Positions 1 to 9,009 of a DNA stretch of 64,000 nucleotides are shown here, piece after piece. Every line of letters begins with the position of its first letter. Within the stretch, counting starts at the first letter, position 1. Origin of the DNA: Paenibacillus sp. ACRRY. Lineage in GTDB: Bacteria > Bacillota > Bacilli > Paenibacillales > Paenibacillaceae. The notes beneath the pieces are model-generated. The model was given only the letters and a program-made list of their open reading frames with translations, had not been told where the DNA came from and made no database searches. The position numbers and the translations under genes were made by a program. The DNA lies in the NCBI RefSeq assembly GCF_022346995.1, contig NZ_JAKRNM010000006.1, forward strand, positions 124,001 through 188,000. Direction: 5' to 3'.

Positions 1-2
1 TT

Positions 3-239
3 CTTTGGTTTGTGGGTTTAGCCATCATTATCATGTTTGCTATCATTGCTTTATTGAGCGTTTCAAAGACTCAGAAATACACAGGTATCGTTGTATCTGC
101 ATCGTGGTTAGTGACGCTACCAGTAAATCTGCATGGAGATTTTAATTTCTGGGCAAATATAGGCATAGGTTTTTTCTTGTTCATACTAACTTTATCAACA
201 TTCCAAGAATGGCTAAAGTTTAGTGGTGGAAAACTTTAA
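3..239 (+). CDS. Small phage membrane protein, 5' end cut by window
   Basis: The reading frame is open to the window edge; GTG at 12 could be a start but no ribosome site can be judged. The 75 visible residues form two or three hydrophobic segments with a short polar loop and a charged C-terminus (EWLKFSGGKL). It sits just before the tape-measure gene, where PBSX-like phages have tail-assembly genes, but it does not look like XkdN or another tail chaperone. Function unknown. A terminator follows directly. Confidence 0.6.
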   Translation, partial: LWFVGLAIIIMFAIIALLSVSKTQKYTGIVVSASWLVTLPVNLHGDFNFWANIGIGFFLFILTLSTFQEWLKFSGGKL

Positions 240-250
240 ATTATTTTAAG

Positions 251-274
251 GGCTCCTTCGAGGAGTCTTTTTTT
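251..274 (+). terminator. Rho-independent terminator
   Basis: GGCTCCT (251-257) pairs with AGGAGTC (261-267), with a 3-base loop and a 7-T run. It separates the small membrane protein gene from the tape-measure gene. Confidence 0.7.
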
Positions 275-298
275 ATTCCCTAAGAAAGGAGGAATCAC

Positions 299-2566
299 AT
301 GGCGAGCATTAACGCGGTGTTTAACTTCCAAGACAGAATATCACGCAAACTAGCTAGACCAGCAAAAGCGCTCGAGAAGGTAGCTCAAACTACAGATAAA
401 ACCAACAAAATGTTTAGGCGTCTTTCTCGGATGAGAATAAATCCTAGAGTAGGGTTAAAAGACCAGGCTACAAGGAAATTAAGAACATTGACTCGAAGTT
501 TAAATACCATTGGTTCAACCGTGGCTACTGCAACCATTAGAGTCAAGGATAATGCATCTCGAACTATATCCAATGTTGAAAGTAGACTTGATGGATTGGC
601 AAATAAGACACTTGCGCTCGGTGCTGTAGCTGGTATTTCAAGCGCAGGAATGTTCTCGGCTGGAGCAAATGCTTTTGAATCTGATGCAAGAGCATCTGCT
701 ATGACCAATCTTAGCCAACCGGCAGTCACTAATATTGCCGACAGCATTTATTATGATAAAAAGATCGGTAATTCACGAAACGATGTTATTCAAGCGTTGG
801 TTGATTACTCCCAACAGACTAAACTCGAAGGCAAGGCTTTACGTGAAGCGGTTGAAGGGACTGCGATGTATGCTCAGATTTATGGAACTGACATTTCTGA
901 AACGGCAAGAGGATTTGCTTCCAGCTTAAAAAATGAATTGGGTTCATTCGGCGAAATTGCCGATGTATCTGCATTTGTAATGAAGTACGCTGGTGATCAA
1001 TACGATGACTATCTTGATTCTTTGAATGAATACTCGAGTACATTTAAAGACTTGAAACTAAATATTGATCAAGTTGGTGCTGCGTATATAGCTGCGGTTC
1101 AATCTGGAGGTAGAAACTTTGATGAACCCTCTGACATGTTCCGAGAATTCAATATTAGACGTAACGAGATGTCAGATACTCAAATAACAGCAATGAGCAA
1201 ATTACTTGGCAAGGATAGAACACGAGAAATATACAAAGCAATGGATGCTGGTACCTTGTCAGGTCAACAAGTGTTGTTTGAATATGCAACTGCACTTTCT
1301 AACTTGCCTAGCGAAGCTCAGAAGGCCGCGTATGCTACTGAATTACTTGGTACCAAATATGAAGATTTAAAAGAACCCATGCTTGCTGCAGCCGAAGCTA
1401 TAAGCGATCCTGTAAAGGCAGCAGGTGAATTGAATAAACAATTTGGTGTGTTTAAGGGAAATAACCCAATGACAGAAATAAACAATACTGTCCTAACACT
1501 CGGTAAATCTTTAAAAGACATGGGACAAAGCATGATTGTTGCCGTCACTCCCGCATTTGCTGAGTTGAATGCCTGGGCTTCCTCTGAAGAAGGTCAAAAA
1601 TCTATTGCCAACTTCACAAAAAGCGTAACTGAATTGTCAGGTGCGCTCGCTAAAGACTTAGCTACTGGAATTAAGTGGGTTATTGATAATTGGGATGTGT
1701 TATTACCTTATCTGAAAACAGGCGCAAAAGTCCTTGGAGGGTTGTTTATTGCGGGGAAGGTAGCTAAGGTATTTAAAGAATTTGCTCCTGTATTTACCTT
1801 TGTGGGCAAAACCATGAAAACTGCTTGGTCAGTAGCGAAATGGCTGGGTAGCGGCATATTATCATTAGGTAGAGGATTTGTATCAGTTCTGAAATGGTCC
1901 AAACCTTTTATACCATGGATAGGTCGTGTTGTCGGCGGATTGGTGCGATTTGTTCCGGTTATAGGATGGGTTATTACGGCGCTTGGATTGCTATGGGCGG
2001 CATGGAAGAATTGGGACACCATTAAGAGCATCGTTTCCAATGCTTTTCAGGGTGCAAAAGACGCTATTGCCGAAGGTGTTAACTGGATTCTCAAGAAAGT
2101 TAACTGGATGATAGAAAAGCTCAATGGCATCAGTGTTGATATTCCATTCTATGGTGAGGTTGGATTCAATATAAAAGAATTTGGTCTACTCGAGACAAAA
2201 GAGATGCGAGACAACAACAAGAAAGCAGCATCTACTTTGCAAAATACAGGCTTCCCTAACCTTATCAAAGGATTCGATGGATCCCATGCTAAGGGTATTT
2301 CTGATGTACCGTTTGATAACTATGCTGCAAACCTTCATAAGGGAGAGACAGTCCTGCCAGCTGAGGAAGCTTCATTGATCCGTGATATGGCCGGAACACG
2401 CAGCACAAGTGGTTCACCTGTATCGGGAAGCAGAATGGTAAACATCAATATCACTGGTGACAACTACTATTCGAATGATATGGATGCCAAAAAGGTAGTT
2501 AAAATCATTAAAGATGCCCTGAAGAATGAACATGACTACGGTCCAAGCGGGGTGCAAATGGTATGA
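299..2566 (+). CDS. Phage tail tape measure protein
   Basis: This 755-residue protein sets tail length and forms the channel for DNA ejection. It is the longest phage gene in view and sits directly before the LysM baseplate gene, as in PBSX (XkdO position). The N-terminal 150 residues are basic and helical; hydrophobic segments lie around residues 475-500 and 540-570. The C-terminus has the motif VPFDNYAANLHKGETVLP, typical of the C-terminal end of tape-measure proteins. ATG 299 is preceded by AAAGGAGG. The stop overlaps the next start (ATGA), so translation is coupled. Confidence 0.92.
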   Translation: MASINAVFNFQDRISRKLARPAKALEKVAQTTDKTNKMFRRLSRMRINPRVGLKDQATRKLRTLTRSLNTIGSTVATATIRVKDNASRTISNVESRLDGLANKTLALGAVAGISSAGMFSAGANAFESDARASAMTNLSQPAVTNIADSIYYDKKIGNSRNDVIQALVDYSQQTKLEGKALREAVEGTAMYAQIYGTDISETARGFASSLKNELGSFGEIADVSAFVMKYAGDQYDDYLDSLNEYSSTFKDLKLNIDQVGAAYIAAVQSGGRNFDEPSDMFREFNIRRNEMSDTQITAMSKLLGKDRTREIYKAMDAGTLSGQQVLFEYATALSNLPSEAQKAAYATELLGTKYEDLKEPMLAAAEAISDPVKAAGELNKQFGVFKGNNPMTEINNTVLTLGKSLKDMGQSMIVAVTPAFAELNAWASSEEGQKSIANFTKSVTELSGALAKDLATGIKWVIDNWDVLLPYLKTGAKVLGGLFIAGKVAKVFKEFAPVFTFVGKTMKTAWSVAKWLGSGILSLGRGFVSVLKWSKPFIPWIGRVVGGLVRFVPVIGWVITALGLLWAAWKNWDTIKSIVSNAFQGAKDAIAEGVNWILKKVNWMIEKLNGISVDIPFYGEVGFNIKEFGLLETKEMRDNNKKAASTLQNTGFPNLIKGFDGSHAKGISDVPFDNYAANLHKGETVLPAEEASLIRDMAGTRSTSGSPVSGSRMVNINITGDNYYSNDMDAKKVVKIIKDALKNEHDYGPSGVQMV

Positions 2567-3210
2567 GTAGAGAAATATGGCTTTCGTATAACAACAATGC
2601 AGAACGTTTACGGCTACCGGTTAACCCACCTGAAATCAGCATAGGTAACGGTAGCCAAACGACTACGGTAGATGTTGCAGGCATCGGTGAGGTGGCGATA
2701 ATCAATGATCCGGTTCTCAAAACATTTGAGTTCTCAAGTTTCTTCCCGTCTACGTGGGGTCCGTATTGCGAATATAAGGACATCCCGATACCAAAACAAG
2801 CTGCAGCTACCATAAGCAAGTGGAAAGCCACAGGTAAGCCTATACGCTTTCTGGTGAGTGGTACAGCCTGGAACTTTGCGGTGACCATTGAGGACTTTGT
2901 ATACCGTGAAGAAGGCGGGGATGTGGAAACGATCCATTTTGACCTAAATTTGCGAGAATACAAGTTCGTTACGATTCGGAAGCTTGATGAGAAGAAAACA
3001 GCGGCAAACGGTAGCAAGAAGGTGACCACAAGCACAACGGCTGCACGACCAAGCACAAAGACGGTGCCGGCAACGTACAAGGTTAAATCAGGTGATTCTC
3101 TCTGGAAGATAGCCAAAGCTAACAACACCACATGGCAAAAGCTTGCTGAGATCAATAAGATCAAGGCGCCATATACCATCCGTCCTGGTCAGGAGTTGAA
3201 GCTGAAATGA
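2563..3210 (+). CDS. xkdP: LysM-containing tail/baseplate protein (XkdP-like)
   Basis: A 215-residue protein whose C-terminal 45 residues are a LysM peptidoglycan-binding domain (YKVKSGDSLWKIAKANNTTW, then RPGQELKLK). A Thr/Lys-rich linker (about residues 145-170) joins it to the N-terminal tail domain. XkdP proteins link the tape-measure/tube end to the baseplate hub and may touch the cell wall at infection. The start overlaps the tape-measure stop by 4 bases and the end overlaps xkdQ by 4 bases. Confidence 0.88.
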   Translation: MSREIWLSYNNNAERLRLPVNPPEISIGNGSQTTTVDVAGIGEVAIINDPVLKTFEFSSFFPSTWGPYCEYKDIPIPKQAAATISKWKATGKPIRFLVSGTAWNFAVTIEDFVYREEGGDVETIHFDLNLREYKFVTIRKLDEKKTAANGSKKVTTSTTAARPSTKTVPATYKVKSGDSLWKIAKANNTTWQKLAEINKIKAPYTIRPGQELKLK

Positions 3211-4337
3211 TGGAATTGTTTGTGGTCCGGTCCGGTGGTACATATCAATTACCGGTGCAGGACGTGGAATGGTCTGGTGCTAAACTTCAAGCGCCAAGGA
3301 CACTGGCTGCAACTATCTTATCAACCACAAGGGGAATGCATCGTAAACAGCCGGTGGATGTGGGTGACCAACTGTTGTTCAGGTGGAAAGGTGAGGAACT
3401 ATTCCGAGGAACGATATTTGCCAAAGAACGTACCAAAAGCGGAAGCCTCGCTTTAACTGCTTATGATGATCTGGTGTACCTCACAAAGAGTGAAGACAAA
3501 TATGTGTTTACCGGGAAAACGCTGGGTGAAATAGTCCGGCGTATTTGTGCAGACTTCGGGATTCCAATCGGGACGATAGCAGCTACTCCACACAAGCTGA
3601 CTCGCATCATGCAAGGGACTCTATTTGATATCATCCTGACAGCCATCTCGTTAACGTACAAGCACACCAGAGTCAAATACTACCTGTATTCGGACAAAGG
3701 CAAGCTACATCTCACCAAACGCGTAGATTTAGCCCGTAAATGGGTTATTGAGGATGGATCTAACTTAGTGGACTATGCCTTCTCGCAATCCATTGAGGAC
3801 ACGTACACACAGGTTAAATTGACTTCTACCACATCTGCTGAAGGCAAAGATGGTAAAGAGGTTACCTCCACTCACATTGCTAAGGTGGATAATCCCACGA
3901 CCAAGAAGCGATACGGCACCCTGCAGTACTACGAGGAAGTGTCGGACGAACTCAACAAGGCTCAGCTAATGCAACGGGCCACGGCCATGATGATGGAAAA
4001 AGGTAAGATGGGTGAATCTTTCACAATCGATGCGTTGGGAATAGCACCTGTTATATCCGGATCGGCTGTATATGTGATCGCCAAGGAGCTCGGAGTTAAC
4101 CGGGCTTTTTATGTCGATGAGGACAGTCATACATTCCACGGCAATGAACACATGATGTCTCTCACATTAACCAAGACCGATGATTTACCAGACATCGATG
4201 CTACCGTTGAACCCGATGAACCAGATGAACCGGCTGAGGACAAAGATAAATCCAAAAAGAAATCAAGCGAGAAGAAAAGCAAAGAGGAAGAAGATAAGGA
4301 GTTCGCTGAACAACTCCGGAAAGAGATATTGGGGTGA
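3207..4337 (+). CDS. xkdQ: Baseplate hub protein, XkdQ-like
   Basis: A 376-residue protein in the XkdQ position, between the LysM protein and the DUF2577 protein. This family is related to the phage late-control D / gp27-type hub that caps the tail tube. The first 320 residues are mixed beta and polar. The C-terminus is an unusual low-complexity tail: acidic Pro/Asp/Glu repeats (EPDEPDEPAEDKDK), then Lys/Ser/Glu runs. Two ATG codons stand at 3207 and 3210; I chose the first, which gives the ATGA overlap. Confidence 0.83.
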   Translation: MMELFVVRSGGTYQLPVQDVEWSGAKLQAPRTLAATILSTTRGMHRKQPVDVGDQLLFRWKGEELFRGTIFAKERTKSGSLALTAYDDLVYLTKSEDKYVFTGKTLGEIVRRICADFGIPIGTIAATPHKLTRIMQGTLFDIILTAISLTYKHTRVKYYLYSDKGKLHLTKRVDLARKWVIEDGSNLVDYAFSQSIEDTYTQVKLTSTTSAEGKDGKEVTSTHIAKVDNPTTKKRYGTLQYYEEVSDELNKAQLMQRATAMMMEKGKMGESFTIDALGIAPVISGSAVYVIAKELGVNRAFYVDEDSHTFHGNEHMMSLTLTKTDDLPDIDATVEPDEPDEPAEDKDKSKKKSSEKKSKEEEDKEFAEQLRKEILG

Positions 4338-4341
4338 TGAC

Positions 4342-4692
4342 ATGCTAGACGTTATCAAACAAGCCGCTATAGCTGCGGTTGAAGCGGCCGGACCCGTTAA
4401 ATTGCTTGAAGCCACTGTTTTAACACCACCACCCGGATTAAGTATTCAGCTAGGACTGGATACGAAAAACCCGATACCTGCTGAAATGTTAATTGTTGAC
4501 GAAGGTTTGACCAAGGCTGTACGAAAAATTCGGGTAGCCTCTACAGAAGAAGGGCTGGAATCAGCAGCGGACCAGTTCATTAGGTATGAAGATGAACTCC
4601 AGGCAGGGGATAAAGTGTTGGTGATAAGCGTTCAAGGTGGACAATCGTTCTACATTGCAGCTAAGGGGGTGCGGTATGGCTCTAACGCCTGA
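4342..4692 (+). CDS. xkdR: DUF2577 baseplate protein, XkdR-like
   Basis: A 116-residue protein beginning MLDVIKQAAIAAVEAAGPV. GGGG seven bases before ATG 4342 fixes the start; the frame is open further upstream but without a ribosome site. The length and the pattern (a short helical N-terminus, then an OB-like beta region ending in KVLVISVQGGQSFYIAAKG) fit the DUF2577/XkdR baseplate family. It overlaps the next gene by 17 bases. Confidence 0.8.
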   Translation: MLDVIKQAAIAAVEAAGPVKLLEATVLTPPPGLSIQLGLDTKNPIPAEMLIVDEGLTKAVRKIRVASTEEGLESAADQFIRYEDELQAGDKVLVISVQGGQSFYIAAKGVRYGSNA

Positions 4693-5092
4693 TTTAAACA
4701 TTCAGGTACCAGAACTATTCACGTCAGAGATACAACCTTCTAAGACGTATTCACTGGACCCAGACACTGGAGAGATTGGACGTTCAATCGATGGCCTTCA
4801 GGCTATGAAGCAATTCATTATCAAGGCGCTAAGAACGATCAGGTTCGAAAACATTATCTATCCAGATTCTTATGGAGCTGAGACAGATACAGTGCTTGGT
4901 AAGGATTCAAGCGCAGGGTTTATTGAATCGGAGTTACCACGAGTCATAACAGAGGCTTTGATATATGACGAACGCATTAGTGACGTGGGTAGCTTTGATA
5001 TAGTCCAGGTGGGCGACAGTGTAACGGTAACATTCACGGTTACCACGATAGCTGGAACATTGCAACTGACGGAGGTGATAAGCGATGTATGA
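4676..5092 (+). CDS. xkdS: DUF2634 baseplate protein, XkdS-like (gp25-like)
   Basis: A 138-residue protein starting at ATG 4676 after AAGGGGGTG. The pattern GLQAMKQFIIKALRTIRFENIIYPDSYG is typical of DUF2634/XkdS proteins, structurally related to T4 gp25-type baseplate wedge/sheath-initiator proteins. It overlaps both neighbours, supporting one late transcript. Confidence 0.83.
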   Translation: MALTPDLNIQVPELFTSEIQPSKTYSLDPDTGEIGRSIDGLQAMKQFIIKALRTIRFENIIYPDSYGAETDTVLGKDSSAGFIESELPRVITEALIYDERISDVGSFDIVQVGDSVTVTFTVTTIAGTLQLTEVISDV

Positions 5093-6170
5093 TACAGAGG
5101 AATACGACTTTGAAGCCATTTTGCAACGAATGTTAGATGATGTCCCGGACAATATGGATAAACGACCCGGTAGTGTAATCTACGATGCCCTAGCACCTGC
5201 TGCTGCGGAAATGGCCCAAATGTATATTGATATGTCTGCAGGAGACGACATGTACTATGCTGACACGGCTTCAGGTGAATACTTGAGTAGACGTACAGCA
5301 GAGTTTGGAGTTAACCGGGAACCAGCAACATTTGCAGTGAGACAGGCGACATTCCTTGATGGGCAAGGCGTTCTAATGGACGTGCCCATAGGAAGTCGTT
5401 TTTTTATTGAGGATATCAACTATGTAGTAACCGAAAAGGTTTCAACAGGGTTATTTAAAGTTAGATCCGAAACAGCCGGGGCTATAGGTAATGCTCCATT
5501 TGGCGCAATGCTTGCGGTAGATTACATCAATAATCTTTCTACAGCAGTTCTAGGTGACGTGCTTGTACCTGGTGAGGACGAGGAATCAGACGAAAATTTG
5601 CGTGATCGTTACTATACAGAAATTAATGAACAACCATTCGGTGGTAATGTCGCAGACTATCGTCAAAAGATACGTGCATTGGACGGTGTTGCTTCAGTTA
5701 AGATTACACCTGTGTGGCAAGGTGGCGGCACAGTCAAAGCTACAATCATGGCAACCAACTATATTCCACCATCCACAGCACTAGTTGCACAGGTGCAGGA
5801 GATTGTTGACCCTATCCCGTTCGCTGGCCTAGGACTAGGCTTAGCTCCTATTGGTCATACCGTTACCATAACGGGGATAAGCTGGCTAACAATTAACATA
5901 TCATCCACTTTAACACTAGCACCTGAAACGACTATCGGACAGGTACAACAGGATATTGAGGATGCTATAGAGGCGTATTTTCTAGCTTTGCGGCAATCAT
6001 GGGAAACCGATGCACCTTTAATTATCCGTGTGGCACAGATTGAGGCGCGTATATTGACCGTTTCAGGCGTTGTAGACGTCATGGGAACACAATTGAACGG
6101 GTCCACTGATAACCTGTCTCTAACAGACGATCAGGTTCCGCAAAAAGGGACGGTGACACTGAGTGAGTAG
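5085..6170 (+). CDS. xkdT: Baseplate J-like protein (XkdT)
   Basis: A 361-residue baseplate wedge protein of the J/gp47/Mu-gp47 family. Typical features: N-terminal AILQRMLDDVPDNMDKRPGSVIYDALAPAA (split here: RMLDDVPDNMDKRPG then SVIYDALAPAA), central PGEDEESDENLRDRYY, and GGNVADYRQKIRALDGVASV in the middle domain. GGAGGTGATAAGCG precedes ATG 5085. It shows that the tail is contractile-type with a baseplate. Confidence 0.93.
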   Translation: MYDTEEYDFEAILQRMLDDVPDNMDKRPGSVIYDALAPAAAEMAQMYIDMSAGDDMYYADTASGEYLSRRTAEFGVNREPATFAVRQATFLDGQGVLMDVPIGSRFFIEDINYVVTEKVSTGLFKVRSETAGAIGNAPFGAMLAVDYINNLSTAVLGDVLVPGEDEESDENLRDRYYTEINEQPFGGNVADYRQKIRALDGVASVKITPVWQGGGTVKATIMATNYIPPSTALVAQVQEIVDPIPFAGLGLGLAPIGHTVTITGISWLTINISSTLTLAPETTIGQVQQDIEDAIEAYFLALRQSWETDAPLIIRVAQIEARILTVSGVVDVMGTQLNGSTDNLSLTDDQVPQKGTVTLSE

Positions 6171-6744
6171 GTTAATGGAGTACCTCCCGGACTATTATGT
6201 GGATAGTAAACAGATGGCTGCATTGTTGATGGCTCAGGAAATCGAGTTAGACAACATCGCAGCCGGCATTCTGAGACAACGGGATGATATGTATGTAATG
6301 ACAGCAAGCGCCCAATCCATCAGGCGGCGAGAAAAAATGCTACGTATCCAGGCTGATCCATCAACAGAACCATTGGAATTCAGACGTAAACGGATTATAA
6401 ACCGGCAGTCCATGAAACCACCATTTACAATCCGATGGCTGCAGGAACAACTTGATAGGCTTATCGGTCCCGGTTTGGCTGTTGTATCGGTAGATGTGCA
6501 ACAGTTTATTTTGTATGTCACGACCAACATTGAAAACGCAAATTTATTTAAAGAGGTTCAACATACAGTGCAATCCGTTAAACCTGCTAACCTGATTTAT
6601 CAACAAAATACATCGCTTGTTCATAAAATTGGCATAAAACATACAACCACAAGACGGGATATCACTTGGAATTATAAATTGGATGGATCGTGGAAGCTTG
6701 GAGAGAAACCGTTTGCCACACTAGGTCCGGAGGTGACACTGTGA
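6163..6744 (+). CDS. xkdU: DUF2313 tail protein, XkdU-like
   Basis: A 193-residue protein directly after baseplate J, as in PBSX. The N-terminus (LMEYLPDYYVDSKQMAALL) and the segment RRKRIINRQSMKPPFTIRWL fit DUF2313 (YmfQ/XkdU, gp48-like), which joins the wedge to fibre attachment. GTG start at 6163 overlaps xkdT by 8 bases. Confidence 0.85.
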   Translation: MSRLMEYLPDYYVDSKQMAALLMAQEIELDNIAAGILRQRDDMYVMTASAQSIRRREKMLRIQADPSTEPLEFRRKRIINRQSMKPPFTIRWLQEQLDRLIGPGLAVVSVDVQQFILYVTTNIENANLFKEVQHTVQSVKPANLIYQQNTSLVHKIGIKHTTTRRDITWNYKLDGSWKLGEKPFATLGPEVTL

Positions 6745-7025
6745 TTTATCAAGAGGCATTAAATGACTTAGCAAATCATCTCAACTCTCGTATAACGAAG
6801 GTTGTTCTGAATGGGGTGTATGAGATAACCCAATTTGAAAAAAAGGCAGTCACAGACTCAACGGTGGCACTTAACTTTATTATCCCAGCTTCAGATATTT
6901 CCTTGGTGACGCTTATCGAGGTTATGGGTCCAACAATTAAAGTTAGCTCCAAAGCAGTCAATGTGCCTATCACTTCAGATAACCTGATGCTTGAAACGTT
7001 TGAAATAGAGGAGGTTACATCTTAA
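6741..7025 (+). CDS. Small phage tail-region protein, unknown
   Basis: A 94-residue protein. GTG 6741 follows GGAGGTGAC and overlaps the xkdU stop (GTGA), a clearer start than the upstream ATG at 6690. The sequence is beta-rich (VVLNGVYEITQFEKKAVTDS, TVALNFIIPASDISLVTLIE). Its place between DUF2313 and the fibre gene suggests a fibre connector, but I do not recognise the family. Confidence 0.75.
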   Translation: MIYQEALNDLANHLNSRITKVVLNGVYEITQFEKKAVTDSTVALNFIIPASDISLVTLIEVMGPTIKVSSKAVNVPITSDNLMLETFEIEEVTS

Positions 7026-8014
7026 TGGCTAAAATAGATTGGACTATGGAGGATGAGGTCAAGCCAGCAGATATGAATGCCATCGGAACGGAGATTAACG
7101 AATTGCGTTCAGAAGTTGATAATATCGAAATCCCTCCAGCTTCATTAACTGTTCCTGGTATTGTGCAGCTATCCAATAAAACAGATGGTATATCAGAGGT
7201 GCTTGCCACCACAGAAAAGGCAGTCAACGACGCTAGACAAACTGCAATCACAGCAGCTGCAACCGATGCGACATCAAAAGTAACTACACATAACAATTTG
7301 ACCACAGGCATTCATGGAGCTGTCAGCACCGCTACGGCAAATAGGCTTGTTATCCGTGATGCTAATGGTCGAGCTAAGTTTGCCGCGCCGAGCGCTACTG
7401 ATGATGTCGCCTTATTGTCAACCGTTACTGGTCAGGTTGGCACACTTACCAGCTTGCAAACCACAGCAAAAACTAACGTTGTTGCAGCTATAAACGAGGT
7501 TTTTCAATCTGGCGTTAGTGCAAAACAAGGTGTCGTGGATGCCATTAACGCCAAGGGTGGAAGTGCATCCACATCTGATACATGGGCAACGTTGGCTTCA
7601 AAAATAGAAGCTTTGCAAGCGGTGAGATATGCAACAGGTACAGCGACATCTAGCAGTTCAGCAATGACAATGGCGACCGCTACAGCGGGTAATATAAATT
7701 CCGTTTATATAAATGTTGCTAATTTAGGTTTTAGGCCGAACAGGATAATTATCAAACCTGAAGTTTCTGCCGGAACAGAACTGAGCGTGTACAACTTCGA
7801 GATGAGACAAGGCGTGCCAACATCAGCAGGCACTAACTTCAATTATTACACAATGATGCGAGGGGAGACGTTAAACCCTTATTCCATTCGAGTATATGAG
7901 TACACTGGTACCGGAACGTCCGGTACTTCTCATGCTTATGTGAATGATACGGCGTTTAGAGTGCCAGTTATCTCCGCTAACGTTAGTTACACATGGGAAG
8001 CGTTTCGGGTCTGA
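7025..8014 (+). CDS. Phage tail fibre / receptor-binding protein
   Basis: A 329-residue protein in the fibre position. The N-terminus (DWTMEDEVKPADMNAIGTEI) is the common baseplate-attachment start of Firmicute phage fibres. The middle has helical Ala/Thr-rich segments and a fibre motif (TTGIHGAVSTATANRLVIRD). The C-terminal 130 residues look like a beta-rich head with aromatic residues, the probable receptor-binding part. No chaperone gene follows. Confidence 0.82.
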   Translation: MAKIDWTMEDEVKPADMNAIGTEINELRSEVDNIEIPPASLTVPGIVQLSNKTDGISEVLATTEKAVNDARQTAITAAATDATSKVTTHNNLTTGIHGAVSTATANRLVIRDANGRAKFAAPSATDDVALLSTVTGQVGTLTSLQTTAKTNVVAAINEVFQSGVSAKQGVVDAINAKGGSASTSDTWATLASKIEALQAVRYATGTATSSSSAMTMATATAGNINSVYINVANLGFRPNRIIIKPEVSAGTELSVYNFEMRQGVPTSAGTNFNYYTMMRGETLNPYSIRVYEYTGTGTSGTSHAYVNDTAFRVPVISANVSYTWEAFRV

Positions 8015-8020
8015 GGTAAG

Positions 8021-8092
8021 ATGACAACATACAACAGAGATATAAACATTGGTTTGGGGAGATGGTTGGGGCAATTCAATAGGGTAGCGTAA
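8021..8092 (+). CDS. Possible 23-residue ORF after the fibre gene
   Basis: ATG 8021 to TAA 8092 encodes MTTYNRDINIGLGRWLGQFN plus RVA. GAGG stands four bases before the ATG, a rather short spacing. PBSX-type phages often have a tiny XkdX-like gene here, but this sequence does not match XkdX by eye. The stop lies at the foot of the following terminator. May be chance. Confidence 0.25.
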   Translation: MTTYNRDINIGLGRWLGQFNRVA

Positions 8093-8118
8093 CACGTCTG
8101 GATCTGGAGCGTGTCTTT
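8092..8118 (+). terminator. Terminator after the tail fibre gene
   Basis: ACACG pairs with CGTGT around 8092-8112 and is followed by a TTTTT run; it ends the structural gene transcript before the lysis cassette. Confidence 0.6.
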
Positions 8119-8160
8119 TTGTCATGGGGTCACATTATATAGAGATAGGGGAGCGAGGGG

Positions 8161-8427
8161 ATGAGCTGGTTGGATACATTAAAGGAAGTCCTGCCGCTGG
8201 CTGAAAAGTACGGACTTGCTTTAGTGCTAATGTTCGTGCTTTTTGGCGTATGCATCTATTTAGTCAGATCGGCTATAACGGATGCTAGAAAAGAGAGAGA
8301 TGAAGCACAGGAACAACTCCAAAAACTAACCGAGAAAATGAATGCCGAGCGAGAGAAATTCATGGAGCCGTTGCTGAATATGGTTAATAACTTAAAAAAG
8401 GATTCTGGCGAGGATCGAGGAGGCTGA
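8161..8427 (+). CDS. Single-TM coiled-coil phage protein (lysis region)
   Basis: An 88-residue protein with one N-terminal transmembrane segment (LALVLMFVLFGVCIYLV, residues 19-36) followed by a highly charged coiled coil (ARKERDEAQEQLQKLTEKM). It opens the lysis cassette, after GGGGAGCGAGGGG. The topology recalls BhlA/UviB-type small holins or spanin-like accessory proteins, but I cannot assign it. Confidence 0.7.
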   Translation: MSWLDTLKEVLPLAEKYGLALVLMFVLFGVCIYLVRSAITDARKERDEAQEQLQKLTEKMNAEREKFMEPLLNMVNNLKKDSGEDRGG

Positions 8428-8432
8428 AACCG

Positions 8433-8636
8433 GTGATAAAGTGGATTAAACGGCTACTCCCACGTCAAGATAGAGAGAAAGAGAGGGAGCTCCAAGCGGT
8501 AAAGCATAAAGCATCGTTAGCGATGCAGCGTTACAGCGAATGCTCAACAGAGATCAAGGCAAAGATTGAGCAAAATCACTTTGCACGTTATTTGGTCTAT
8601 GAAAAAGGGGGAAGCACGGAGCATGCACACAATTGA
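8433..8636 (+). CDS. Small basic phage protein, unknown
   Basis: A 67-residue, highly charged helical protein (RLLPRQDREKERELQAVKHK) with no TM segment. GTG 8433 follows GAGGAGG. Its end overlaps the next start. It sits in the lysis cassette; function unknown. Confidence 0.6.
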   Translation: MIKWIKRLLPRQDREKERELQAVKHKASLAMQRYSECSTEIKAKIEQNHFARYLVYEKGGSTEHAHN

Positions 8637-9009
8637 TATGATCATACTAACTACGTATTTTATTTGCGCTATATGCGGTGTCTATAACCTTTTAGCACAT
8701 GGGAAGTACTTTAAAGAACGATTTAAATCGGGTGTTGTCAGTGCATTTATGCTGGCGATGCTCTTTTTTTTGGGAGCATACACATTCAAGATGTTTGTCG
8801 CAATATGGATTAGGCTCAGCACGTCTCTAACGGGTCGCGACGCTGTTCTGGAAGCAATCCAGACTTACGCATGGACCATTGCAATGTTCGGAACCACAAC
8901 GGGTCTGGTGATCTTATCTATCTTAACTTACACCAAGCGATATGACTTGTTTGTGTACTTGCGGAAGATCGATAAAAAGGGGGAACCAGACGATGTTGAA
9001 GAAAGGTAA
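8623..9009 (+). CDS. Multi-TM phage membrane protein (lysis region)
   Basis: A 128-residue protein with three hydrophobic segments (near residues 5-25, 40-60, 85-105) and a charged cytoplasmic tail (KIDKKGEPDDVEER). ATG 8623 follows GGGGGAAG and overlaps the preceding gene. Position immediately before the endolysin suggests a holin or holin-accessory role; the true LLH holin lies after the endolysin, so this may be an antiholin. Inference only. Confidence 0.65.
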   Translation: MHTIDMIILTTYFICAICGVYNLLAHGKYFKERFKSGVVSAFMLAMLFFLGAYTFKMFVAIWIRLSTSLTGRDAVLEAIQTYAWTIAMFGTTTGLVILSILTYTKRYDLFVYLRKIDKKGEPDDVEER